64,000 nucleotides of DNA. Origin: Solicoccozyma terricola. Lineage: Eukaryota > Basidiomycota > Tremellomycetes > Filobasidiales > Piskurozymaceae. Shown piece after piece: positions 38,900 through 50,600 of this stretch (positions are counted from its first letter, which is position 1; each line of letters starts with the position of its first letter). The stretch lies in the NCBI GenBank assembly GCA_001600875.1, contig BCLD01000009.1:406345-470344 (forward strand), written 5' to 3'. The position numbers and the translations under genes are program-made. The notes beneath the pieces are model-generated. The model had not been told where the DNA came from and ran no database searches. It was given only the letters and a program-made list of their open reading frames with translations.

Positions 38900-41579
38900 T
38901 CATCCTAGAAGGACGGTAGTCTGAACCGAGTCCCCTGCGGTGCCTCCTTGTGGTAGAGCGATCTCCACTTGTACATTGGAAGATCGCGGCTGCCATCGAC
39001 GAGATACTTTGGATTCCACCGAGAGTGAGATGGAAACGCTGGCCAGACCCTGAGTTGGATCGGCGACAGTCAGGAAGATCTCCTTCGATTTGATGGTTCT
39101 TTCTGTTCGTCCTGTGACCAGGAGAACGCACGGTGAGTCGGTCGAAATTGTGAGGATTTCAGATGGAGCTGCGTCCGGTCGCAAGTAGCTCAACGGAACC
39201 GACGCAGTTTGGTTGCTGGACCAGAACACCATAGACAACCTAGAGGGGCCCACAGCCGCTGTAATATCATCACCGAGAGACAAGGGAAAGACGTCCGGAA
39301 ACTGGCTGGCAAACGCGAGAGCCGACTGGTCAATCGATGGATACATCGCGTATGAGAATCCTGATGGCGGTACGGAGGCAACGGCACCGAAAATGGGGGT
39401 AGTGGATATTCCTGCCGTGGATGTGGAGATATCAGACCAATTACCTGTCCTGTTGGACGCAGTGATGTTGAGACTGAAGGGAGTATCGAAGGCGACGAAT
39501 CCGCTGCCTCCATGCCATAGCGTCTTGGCCTGTACCTTCCCGTTGCCACTGGTCCAAGCCAGGCCATCGACCTCGATTGGCAACTGACTCAAACGAGTTT
39601 GATCCAGCACGGTGACTACTTCTGCCAACGTGTTTGCGACCACCACCTTGGAGATAGTCACCAGAACTGCATCATCGAAATAATGTCGGACTTTGCGATA
39701 GCTGAGTGCGTGGTTGTAAGGGTCGGTGAAGTCGACAGCCTGAGTTCCTACCCATCCGTCGCTCGCGCCACCGGCAAACGCCTTCTTGCCTGTAAAATCC
39801 GTAGCGTTGCACGATAGCGACGGTTGATCCAGCAACGTAGTCGTGCCTGGTAATAGATTCCAGTCCCAAGCTGCCTCTATATCCTGGTACTCGTCCCCTG
39901 ACGTATAGGTGAACATAGTATCGAGCATGTGGTAGCCGTATGGGTTGGCGGAATTTGTGCACTCCGTGTTCTTGGTTCTATTAGAGAGTACCTTGCTGGT
40001 TTGGATATAACCAGGGCGACGATGAACCTATAAGCGTTGCAAGCTTTAGCTCCCGAACGCTTGCAATGGATGCCATACACTACTGACCATCACATCACTG
40101 GCATACAGAGCCTTGTTTCCAAGCAGCATCCCTGGATTAGCGTTTTTAGCAGTACTGTTCATGTTCAATTGGGTCACCGTCGCCTGAAGGTTCTCGTCTC
40201 CTGTCCAGTCAGCAGTCGCATTCTGGAGCTTGGTGATGTTGATGTTGATGTCCGCTGAGGCTTGAAGGTCGCGTGTAGGGAAAGCGATGAAGCGACCGAT
40301 GGAATTCTTTGTTTAAAGCATCAGCCTTGCGCGATCAGCTCTACAAGGACGACATCACTCACAAAATCCCAATGAATCTGCTTGGACGCGTTACTGGTAT
40401 AGAGCAACCACTCGCTCCCCTTGATGACGGTTGAGAATGCCTGCCTCGAAGTATCATTGGCAGCATATGTAGTACCCTTTGCTTCTCCTTCAAGTTGGAT
40501 GAATGCGTTCATGAGGTCTTTGCCGTAGTTACCATTGTAGAGGATACCGTTATCTGCGAGAGAGATTGCATGAGTTTGAGAAGACAGGCAATAACGACCG
40601 GATCGGATATTACGCACGTTGCAGGAAAGACCCATCTCGATGTATACCGTCCTTGGTAGCTTGATCAGAAAACGAAATACCAGCCATAGCACGACTATAA
40701 GCGTCCTGCACGATCGATGCATTGTTGGTGTACAATCCTAATGAAATGGAATTTTGCATGACCTGCTCGTCTGATTGTCAGCCACGCCCGCTACTTCTCT
40801 TCACAGGAGTGGATGATCACATTGATAGTATTTGCACCGGTCAAATATCCCAAGCCGTTGATAAAATCGTCTCTCCTGGTGTACGCCCTCAATGGGATGC
40901 GAGTGCAGCCTTCGACTTGAGTCTGGCTCAGTTGGTTCTCGAGCAGAAGACAGGCAGTAGAGCAAAGCTGCGGAATGAGGATGATCTGGTCAAACCAGTT
41001 TGTGTTCCATAGTCCTGGGGTACCGCAGGGACACGTTGCGTTGCTGTGAGTAAATCATCAAGGTCAGCGTTTTCAATTACTTCCCCAGCTGAGGAGGAGG
41101 AGTATGTACTCTTTGCCACCAAGCCCGATGCAATCGTCACTTGTGAAATCATTAGAGAACCAGTAGTCCAGTCCCTTGCTGGCGGCTGCAAGGAGAGATT
41201 GATCGCCTGCTTGTGCTGAAGAGCTTGGTACTAGCCCTTCATACACCGCCGCGAGAGTGATGACTCTGTTCCAGTGTTCTTGAATCGGCCAGTTTGCTCG
41301 TCTGTTGAGATTGTGAATTTAGTTCGGAGAGTTGAAGTTGAACATACGCACAACTCACTGAGCTGGACAACCTGTCGCATAATTGACGTCCGACCAAGTT
41401 CCTTGACCAGACTGCGAGGAAGCCCAAGACGCTGCTTGATTAGGTGTCTCGGCAGACGAGGCAAGGTCAGCTTTACGACGCTGCTTGATGATTGACAGGT
41501 CTGAGGAGTTTGTTGATTGTGCAAAGACGAGGTTGGAGAGGACAAGGAATGCCACGCCAATCTGCGAGTACCCTTTCAT
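38900..41579 (-). CDS. Secreted polysaccharide lyase family 8 (hyaluronate/chondroitin/xanthan lyase type)
   Basis: Extracellular lyase cleaving uronic-acid polysaccharides by beta-elimination. Start 41579 gives a signal peptide, MKGYSQIGVAFLVLSNLVFA. The alpha/alpha-toroid N domain includes YATGCPAQ, ASKGLDYWFSNDF, GLWNTNWFDQIILIPQLCS (with the conserved Asn of the active site) and INGLGYLTGANTI. The motif SFLQHNGILYNGNYGKD carries the catalytic His and Tyr; the His codon is split by an intron (40554-40617). GSEWLLYTSNASKQIHWDF follows. The beta-sandwich part has MLDTMFTYTSGDEYQDIEAA, WDWNLLPGTTTLLD and FAGGASDGWVGTQAVDF, then VESKVSRRW. The end is SVQTTVLLG with the stop at 38900-38902. All expected catalytic elements appear present. 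PL8 is uncommon in yeasts. Confidence 0.86.
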
Positions 41580-42007
41580 AGTTCGTAAAATAATCGCTTA
41601 TGCTGTCTACACAGTTCGACCTAAATCCCGCCCCCTCCTTATACCCCATACTTCGAAGCAGTCTGCCAAGGCGGTGGAGACCTTTGACGAACCTTATGGG
41701 CCCCCGGTCCGGTCAGAATCACTAGCAAGCAGGAATGGCGAGTTGAAATCATATACCTAGTCGGTACGAGACAACCGGTTGCATGCACATGGAGGTGTAG
41801 GAGTTTACGGCGAAGAACGACAAAAGGATTTGGACGGTGGAGCAACATCCGAGCTAGTAGCCGCTCACCGGCCCGTCCCAGTTATTCGAGTCAGGTGATC
41901 GTCACGTACCTTTATCGACCTCCACTTCCCCGATCTCTATCTGTTCAAATTCAAAGAATTTTGGGGGTCATGGAATTCTCTGGTCTCTCAACAACGAAAT
42001 TCGAATC
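41580..42007. other. Divergent promoter of PL8 lyase and alpha/beta hydrolase
   Basis: 428 bases between the two starts. Short frames only, no recognisable gene. The arrangement would allow the lyase and the hydrolase to be co-regulated. Confidence 0.5.
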
Positions 42008-43102
42008 ATGTCTCGCCAGTCTGACATTCCAGCTAGAGAGTTTGTGTTCAAGCGTGTTGACGGGCTGGACATCACGCTTGATGTTTACCTTCCCGCTGTC
42101 GCCACTAAGGAGGACCCGGCCGGCGTGATGGTGTGGTTCCATGGTGGTGGTCTTTTTCAGGGCAATAGACAGGGTGAGAGCGAGACCCACAAATACTGCG
42201 TAATGCACTGATTAATTGATATGGGAAATAGGAGTACCACCTGTGCTCCGTGACTTGCCGAATCGAACCAACATCGCTCTCATTTGTCCAGACTACAGAC
42301 TTGCACCCCAGACCTCCCTTCCTATCATCCTGGAAGATGCAGTGTCATCCATCGATTTTGTCAGGTCCCGTCTTCCCTCGATGTTGAACGATGTTATCGA
42401 TCCGTCGAGGCTGGCTATCAGTGGAAGCTCTGCAGGAGGCTGGCTAGCACTCCTGACCGGTGTTCCTGGATCGCTTGGATCGGTTATCCCACCACCAACC
42501 TGCGTCGTATCTTTCTGTCCTCTCACGGATATAGACTCGAAGTTTTACAGGACGCCGCAGAGACCACCATCGTACCTCAAAGAGATGTGAGTGTCAGCCT
42601 TACATACAGTCCAGAAGCAATAATGGGTCCTAATTTCGACCATGATCACAGAATTCCAACAGCGAAGGTGTCACCTCATATCGACCCTTCATCCTCCCAA
42701 TTAGCTTCATCTCCACAAGGAGGAGACCGCTCCATCGTATATAGCTACGCTCTACAGGAGGCAATTTGGGATAAATTGTGGTTCGCTACTGCTCCCTCAC
42801 AAGCTCCTAACGCTTCTATCGATCCGAAGGACTATTCGATTTCTAATCGTCTAGAACAAGCAAAGGTCCAGAACCTCTCTATCCCGCCTATATTCATCAG
42901 CAGTGGTGGAAAGGATGATAAAGTGGATGCGAAAGGAGCGGATGTGGTTGTTCAAAAATTGAGGGAGATGAAAGTCGAGGTGGCTTGGGATCGAAGAGAG
43001 GATGAGGGACATGTGTTTGAGGGGAAAGAAGGGAAGGAAATGGAAATGATGAATGGGTTTTTGGATAGGTGGTTGGTGAAGATTAATGTTCCTAGACTGT
43101 AG
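42008..43102 (+). CDS. Alpha/beta hydrolase (HSL/esterase-lipase type)
   Basis: Predicted serine esterase without a visible signal peptide. Exons 42008-42173, 42232-42596 and a third from about 42652 to the stop at 43100-43102. Start MSRQSDIPAREFVFKRVDGL; oxyanion-hole motif WFHGGGLFQGNRQG; CPDYRLAPQTSLPIILEDAV; nucleophile elbow SGSSAGGWLALL (GxSxG); acid region IFISSGGKDDKVDA; and the histidine in EDEGHVFEG. The HGGG plus GSSAG pair fits the alpha/beta-hydrolase-3 (hormone-sensitive lipase) group. Substrate unknown. It faces the PL8 lyase across a shared promoter, which makes a deacetylase role on the same polysaccharide an inference worth testing. Confidence 0.85.
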
Positions 43103-43868
43103 GAGTAAGAGCGAATTGAGGAGGCGAGTTCGCGAGTTCTGATGGGCAATTGTGCGTGCTTGTAAGGGGATTGTGCTTATTCTAATAGCCTAAGGGGGTT
43201 GGAGCGAGACTGGCTTTCCTGCCTTGAAGTATGCACCCTGAAGTGTTCTTCAGCCAATCGTGAACAGCTGATGAAACGACTTGGATCCTCTGCTCGTGGA
43301 CATGACATGCACAGATACTATGGCTAAACACCCTCATCGATGATTGTCCTGTGAAATGAGATACAACGGACTGCTAGCATCGCATACGCATGGGTGGCGA
43401 CAGCGTTTCACTGTCACTACTGGTCTCAGACAGCACCGTTTCACTTGCTAAGGAAAACCAGACTACAACCCAACCACCCCCTACGAGGCGCAGTACAAGT
43501 TATTATGGTCAGACCCACTGGCACTAGCACCTTGTCCAGCGTGGAAGGAGGTCATCTCAACATTACCCCAATTCGAATCCGCATCGGACATAGGGTCGCT
43601 TCCCTTGAGAACCCTGCTGTTAAGCGGCGCATTTCTCTGCTCCAACGCTGTAGCACCCTCATTCCGCATGTCGGGGGTGAGAGGGATGATCGACTCGGCA
43701 CAATGCGGTGGTACAGCCTCGGGCTCGTAACATGTCGTTTTTTTTTTTGCTTTTTCTTTTTTTCAGTCAACCTCCCTTGGTCACCTCAAGCCGATGGGGC
43801 AGTTTTTATCGATCTTAACAACCTCCGAGCGGAAGACAGGTGATCAAGACGATATCTCATAATCAGTC
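43103..43868. other. Spacer upstream of the bZIP gene
   Basis: 766 bases between the hydrolase stop and the bZIP ATG. It is long for this genome, as often seen for regulators. Contains a [32 protein letters not shown] stretch near 43739-43767 that resembles an intron 3' end and may be a leader-intron acceptor. No ORF supported. Confidence 0.45.
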
Positions 43869-45228
43869 ATGGCAACTGGACAGTTTACACCTGGAGGTGG
43901 TTCCAGGTATCCATCAGAGGAAAGCGGCAAGAACTCCAACGCCATATCGCAGAGAAAACATAGAGAGAAAAAGAAAGCGTACGTTCGTGCGGTGAGTGAC
44001 GGAGCGTGTGGTGGGAGATCAAAAGAGAGGGAAGTTCTGACAACCAGTACCCAGTTGGAGGTTCAAGTGAAAGAACTTCGAGCAGAGGTGGCAAGCCTCA
44101 AGCCGGATCATTTTGGATCATCGTCACCTGGTCACACGTCCGCGATGCAGCACACCCCTGCCCACTCATCGCACTCTTCCGCGGAGCCATCCACCACATC
44201 GCAAAGCGGTCGATGGACGTCGGACGTTGAGATGATGAACGCTATTCTTCAGGAGGAAAATGAGACGCTGAGAGAGATGGTCCAGGGATTGAAGTCTCAA
44301 TTGGAAAATAAACCCAAGGGACTACCATCCACCTATCATGCAGTCGCTTCCTCTTCCTTTGGGCCCACATCCAATCAAGGATACGCGACTCAGCCTTCCA
44401 CCCCATCAGGATTACCATTCTACCGTCCAAGCCGTTCGGACTCGGACTGGTCAGCATTGCAGCCTCGAGAGTTTCAGAGTACGGCACCCTTCACTGATGG
44501 TTTGATGGTGGATGCGAGACATGAAGCGGAATCGTCTAGCATTGGAAGACAGAGAATGGCGGCGGCGGCGTGTTCCTTGATGAGCACATCAGCGGCGAGT
44601 GAGGCGACAATGCGGCCTGTGACGATGGAAGAGGATGAAGATCCATTGGCTATGGTGCGAAGTTGTTCATCTTGGCGGGTGTGAGAAACGAGGGATTAGC
44701 TGACGGGTAGCGGCACTCGCAACCAGCTTCGAAGTTCACTGGGAATTCGACAAGTTCAAACACCTCACCAAGAGTATTCATTTCCTCCTTTCCATCAATC
44801 CACCCAAGTAAGTAAGTCCACAGTGATACCCATCCTCCTCCGGCTTTTAATTCCGGTCAGTCGTAGGAACAATGTGGCGGTCCTGCCGACATCCTGCAAC
44901 TCGATCCTCGGAATAATCTTCATCGACCTGGTACGACCTCGTCTGCCTTCTTCGAGTCGCCTTCATTTAGCGGAATGCCCGACATAGAAGCCTCGAGGGA
45001 AGTGAGTCAAAGCATTGTTCACTCGCCATCAACGGAATAACACTAAGTCCCTCGTCATTTCAGTTCGCAGGCACTCAGCGACGACCTCATGTTAACCTGA
45101 ACATGGCCGTCCCAACCCCTCCAACTCGTCCGTTCAACCATCGACCAACTCCAGATTTCCAACTCACTCAAAATTTACTTTCCCGATGGCATGAACAACA
45201 GCGTGGTCAGAGATTTCAAGGCGAGTGA
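43869..45228 (+). CDS. bZIP transcription factor
   Basis: Nuclear regulator. Exons 43869-43991, 44055-44678, 44727-44807, 44867-45001 and 45064-45228 give 375 residues in consistent frame. The basic region NAISQRKHREKKKAYVRA is joined across intron 1 to the zipper LEVQVKELRAEVASL, so the DNA-contacting and dimerising halves lie in different exons. A second heptad-like stretch EMMNAILQEENETLREMVQG follows. The rest is Ser/Pro/Gln-rich with RQVQTPHQEYSFPPFHQ and the end LLSRWHEQQRGQRFQGE. The 44,679 frame stop (TGA at 44682) lies in an intron under this model; ending there instead would give a shorter protein, an alternative I consider less likely because the next exons are all open and in phase. 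Confidence 0.83.
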
Positions 45229-45372
45229 GGTTGCCAGGCAAACAAAAAGATCATGCATCAACCCAAGAAGTTTTACAGGGTAATGATTTATACAAGACCA
45301 CCCCAACTGTCATCGCGTGTGATTCATCAGCCTACGAAGAGAAAATCGGTAGGAAAAGGACGAAAAGAGGAC

Positions 45373-47379
45373 TTACGCTCCGATCCCAGCGAATAAACTT
45401 CCCAGTGATATGATAAGACTCTGGGTAACATAATATCGCCTTCGTCGTCAAAAGTCCGTTTTCGATGTATTATGAATCTGCCACTCACACCCCAGCTGAT
45501 GGCCCCTACGCCGAGTTTCCTGGTGCTAAGGTTCCACAACAATGTGATGATAACGTGCACCAACGTCACTCCCGCGACGACGAGCGGTAAAAAGCGATGT
45601 GGATGTCGATCCGTGTTTGGTTCTTGCTCATCCATCAGAAACGATGGATGAACGTGACTCGGAGGGTATATTGGCTCAGAGTTGAAGTAGTACGCCGAGA
45701 CAAAGAGGGTTAGACCGAGATTAAGGAGGAGAGTATCGATTCGCCACAAGTAGTGGAGGACGAGGGGGATGTTCTGATGTTGATGTCGAAGGCATTATCA
45801 GTCGACTGAGCATCCCATCTCACCATTTAGGAAAGACGCACAGGAAATGGTTGACCAAGCTCCTCTTCCAAGTCTGCATATCACCAATCGTCAGGATCCT
45901 TCGACACGACAGACCAAAGCCAGCTTTCCCCAAAGCTCTTCCTCACCTCTCCGACCCTTCATCCTCTCCAAGATCCCAATTTTCCTCTCCAAATCCTCTT
46001 CCTCTTGCTCTTCCTCTCTCTCCGATTCCGAAGACGTCTCAGTTCCAATCACTTGATCAGCAAAATCCTCCGCAATGACTACATGTTGTCCAATTTGTAG
46101 AACATCAACCTGCCTTGGTGGTGGTGGTGTTGACGTATGATTCTCCGCGTCTTTCTTCTTTTCTTTTCTGTTCCCTGATCCAATAAGACGAGCCCACCAC
46201 CTCCCGGCTGTCTTTCGTGGTTGATCTTCCGATGTCATGTTTGCAAGGACGACTCGTGGTGTTGGTTGTCTCATGACGTCCCAATACAATCTCATCCCTT
46301 TACCCCACGCAGAAGCAATACCCCACGATGCTTCGGCGAGACCCCAACCGAGAGCGAGATAATAAACATGTTGAAAGAGGTCGTTGGAGGATGGTTGTGG
46401 AGAGAGGGTTGTGGATGGGATTGAAAGGAGGAGGAGAGAGAGGAGACGAACAAGTTCGTGAATTGTTGTGTGAGTCATGATGGAGCTATCAGAAGAGAGC
46501 GGAATCGTCAAAAAAAAAAGAAACAATCGGCAACGTAGTAGGTAGTAAGGACTCACAGGACGAGTATAGCTAATCCACTCTTCCGTCCGAGTACCTCTCC
46601 ACCGAAGAGAGTCAAAGCGAACCCATTCATCGCATCGAGAAGAGGAAGTCTGGTTGCTTGTACCGAGGTGGATGTGAATATCCCGACAAGGAAAGGTCTG
46701 AAGAGGAATGGGTGAGGATATGGTGACCCTTCTTGACGTTGAGCCGTGGTTGGTGGCCTTGCGAAGCCGGGGGGGGGGGGGGGGTGATAATGTTTAGTGT
46801 ATGACCATCAAAGACGAGGCACGGAACAGCTTACCATGCGTATTGAATCAGTAAAACGAGTGAAAGGAAAACAAGACCGATGACTATCGGTATCGTAGCG
46901 TATCTTGCCATGAGTTGGCGGTAAGTCACTTCGAAGGAGAAGATTCCATCAGTATCCGATATCCGTTTTATCCGGGATCCTCACCACCGCACCGCACCGC
47001 AAACACACTCACCATCCTTCAACTGCGCTTGTTCCTCCTCATACCTATCTCTCTCCTCTTCCACACTCTCATCCGTACCCGCTATACTTCCTCTCCCATC
47101 GAGACCCTGCGTTTGTACATCTTCCCAAATCGCTTGATCATTCCCGTCCAACGCTTCATCTTCTGCGGAATGTCCAGAATGCGGGGTATGTGAGAGTGGT
47201 ACGTACGGTAGAGTCCCGTATGTCCTTTGTGGTGAGGTAGGAGTGGGCGGTGAGGGAGGGATCAAACCTGCCTCTTCGTCCGAGGCGTTGTGATCGAACG
47301 AGAAAGGGGAAGGTTGTTGTGACGATCGAGTCGGTTTCAAGATCGAGGTGATGGTGGCTATCAGCCCTGTTGGTGGCAT
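45373..47379 (-). CDS. Fungal multi-pass membrane protein of unknown function
   Basis: I do not recognise a named family. The start at 47379 gives MPPTGLIATITSILKPTRSS, then a Ser/Pro/Asp/Glu-rich cytosolic region. Hydrophobic segments: TIPIVIGLVFLSLVLLIQYA; NGFALTLFGGEVLGRKSGLA; LLSLLLLSIPSTTL; YYLALGWGLAEASWGIASAW; IDTLLLNLGLTLFVSAYYF; LVVAGVTLVHVIITLLWNLS; and a last exon SLIISLGSLFAGIGA (stop 45373-45375). Between TM4 and TM5 is an acidic cytosolic loop with ERKIGILERMKGRRGEEELW. Conserved-looking W/G positions suggest a real, widely held fungal protein. A G16 tract (46769-46784) sits in one intron. Confidence 0.75.
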
Positions 47380-47696
47380 GTTGTGCGTGCGCGCGGAAGC
47401 GATGGTAGGTGATTGTTTTTTTTTCCTTCAGCGATGTGCGTAGAAATACTCAGCAATGTGTGTAAGGTAGTGTCATCGCCAGCAGGGTGGAAGGGGGTGG
47501 TTGTGGTGGTGGTTGGTATATACCGTCCTCGCCATCAACATCCATGCCGGCTCATGTCCATCTCCGACTGTGGCATTCCATGCTGCACGTGACTCACTCA
47601 CATCGAGCAACTAACCAGCACAGGGCAACATCCTCCAAGGTCAGGCCATATCTCACACTCATCGTCATCACCATCATATACCTCCCGTTGCTCGGG
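47380..47696. other. Divergent promoter of the membrane protein and MRE11
   Basis: 317 bases between diverging starts with a GCACGTGA E-box (core 47586-47591) about 110 bases upstream of the MRE11 ATG. A short upstream frame at 47543 is not supported as coding. Confidence 0.5.
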
Positions 47697-50600
47697 ATGC
47701 CAGACGCCGTACAGGACAGTCAGACTAGTAGGGTCGGACCGGCACCTACAATCGGAGCTGTTGGTGAGTTTGGGAATAAATAGAAAGGGGAACGATTCAA
47801 GTCGATAGGGTTGCTACTGATGATGTTCTGGTACTGGTCTCTTTTCTCGTCACAGTGGAAGACGAGTCAGTTCAGCTTTTCTTCAGATTTTATTACATTC
47901 GAGCGATCCCATCTGATCCTGTCCTCACGTCATCACCCACATGCCCAACTTCCGTCAACCTCACCAGCTGCTTTCGAATCCTCCTAGCAACGGATAATCA
48001 CATAGGCTACAATGAGAAAGATCCTATACGTGGTCAAGACAGTATCAATACATTCCGTGAGATATTAGAGTTGGCTCGAGAGCATGAGGTGAGTCTGTCC
48101 ATCTCGGTTTCGGTTATTCGGGGTGGTATATCGATGTATGAATATTCGACATTTATTCATTTTCTTTTTGGGGGGAATGACAACGTTAGGTCGATTTCAT
48201 TCTCCTAGCTGGTGATTTATTCCATGAGAATAAACCTTCTAGAGCATGTATACATCAAACCATTGCATTGTTGAGAGAATATACATTAGGTGATAGACCT
48301 GTTGCGGTGAGTTCTTGGGGAATTGGCGCGTCGATTGTTCAAGGTCTTATCATTGATTGTCGATCTGGGGGGTGGTGCTTATGCGGATGGCGGTTGGTAG
48401 ATGGAATTATTGAGCGATCCGATGGCTGGGAAGACTCCTGGTTTCCAGTACGTGAATCTTAAAACACCTTTACCTTTCTATATCCGAATAATGGTTGTTT
48501 TGAATCTCGGAATAATGTCCCATTTACAGCTTTCCCCCAATCAACTATGAAGATCCGAATCTAAATGTTGCAATCCCTTGTTTCTCGATACATGGCAATC
48601 ACGATGATCCGCAAGGAACTGGTCCAGTGAGTTTGGCGCGAAAAAATTCAATCCACAAACTGACTTTTTTAAACCCACTGACGTTCATAGGAAGGTGCTC
48701 TTTGCGCACTTGACATCCTCTCAGTCGCTGGCGTAGTCAATTACTTTGGAAAGGTTCACCTAGCATCTGATGAGAAAGCTGCTGATGATCCCAACGCTGA
48801 TGGAATGACAATCAATCCTATCCTACTACAAAAGGGTGAGACGAGGTTGGCGATGTATGGGATAGGAAATATCAAGGATACGAGAATGCATTATGAATTG
48901 AGGAGTAATCGGGTTAGAATGTTTTTACCGGAAGATGATGGAGGTCCAGATTGGTTTAATATCTTATTGGTGCATCAGAATCGGTGGGTTGTGTCTGACT
49001 CTACATCCGCGATGAAAGATGCTATTTTCAACCCTGATTTTTGTTTTCTTTCCTTCTTTTTCTTCTGATCGGATCGGGACCAGAGTCAAACATGGACCTC
49101 AAAGTTCGGTTCCGGAAGGCATGTTCGATGATCGTGTTGACCTAGTCGTGTGGGGTCACGAACACGATTGTCGAATTGAGCCTGAACCAGTCGCTCGTAA
49201 GGAATACTACATCACTCAACCTGGAAGTTCTGTTGCGACATCACTAGCTCATGGAGAGGCTATCCCAAAGTGCGTTATTGTGCATACTTACTGATTGGAT
49301 GCTGTATAATTGATACCAGTCCGAACGCGATCGACAGGAAGGTTGGACTTTTACGAATCCAAGGCAAGAACTTTGAACTGCAGCCGTTACCACTCAAAAC
49401 CGTGCGACCATTCAAGATGGAGGATGTAATACTCGCTGATGAAGCTGAATCGGACGAGAACGAGTTGGATCTGGACAAGCGAGATACGATCACATCGTTC
49501 TTGGCGAAGAAGGTGATCTTTTTTTTTTTTTTTTTTCGGTGTTTATGCGCAGAACGGTCTACAATCACTGAACGGGGAGACGGACATTTTACAGGTCGAG
49601 GAGCTGATTAAGAGTGCTGAAGCGGAGTGGAGCGAGTTGCATGCTGACGATGGAGAGAAGATGATGTTACCGTTGATCAGATTGAGAGTGGGTGGTTTGA
49701 ACACGGTGCCAACGACGTTTCGCTGCTGTTGAACGCTCATGTCCGTTCGTCCCAAGGTTGAAACTACCGGTGCAAATGATCCCGGGAACGCCGTGAGATT
49801 CGGACAACAATTCATTGGACGTATCGCCAACCCGAAGGATGTTCTACAATACCACAAGAAGAAGCTCGGTACCAAGAAGGGTGAGCGACGTTGATTTGCA
49901 CAGCCTTTACCTCGTTGCTCGCGAGCTTATCAACCTTCAATCCGGGACCAGGAAACAACGTTCAAGCTGACGCTCCCGAATTCGACGCCGACGATGATGG
50001 AGATATGTTGATGGACGCGACGGGTGCTTCCGAAGGTATTTCCAAAGTCAAGATGAATGAATTGGTCAGTAACTACCTGAAAGCTCAAACGTTGGAGGTG
50101 TTGGTGGAGAATGCTATGGAGGAGGCTGTTGTTAGATATGTTGATAAAGAGGATACGGAAGCGATCAAGGAGTGAGTTTTGGCGTTGGGACTCGGAGGGG
50201 GAACAAATTCGCACCCGTCCGTTTTTAACCTCTCTTTTCTTCTTCTTTCCGGGGTCATAGTTTCATCGAAGCGACTTTAAAAGCATACGGTCAAGAACTG
50301 AGTGCAGATGGACAAGCAGGACGATTCGATGATGAGAATACATTAATCGAAGCTGTGAGCGGTTTTACACCGCCCCTCCGCGCGCGGGGGGGGGGGGGGG
50401 GTTCCATCTGTTCAGCCTCCCCGCGTGACGCTGACTCGACGTGTAAAACCTAAAACCCCATTCCAGCTTCATCGATCCAAGGAGACTCACGCTCAACAAT
50501 TTGAAGAACATGGATTGCCAGCGAAGAGGAGTAAAGGGAAGGTAAGTTGGACGCGAGGTTGGAGAGAGAGACACAGGGTACCATACCGTATGTGTGGATT

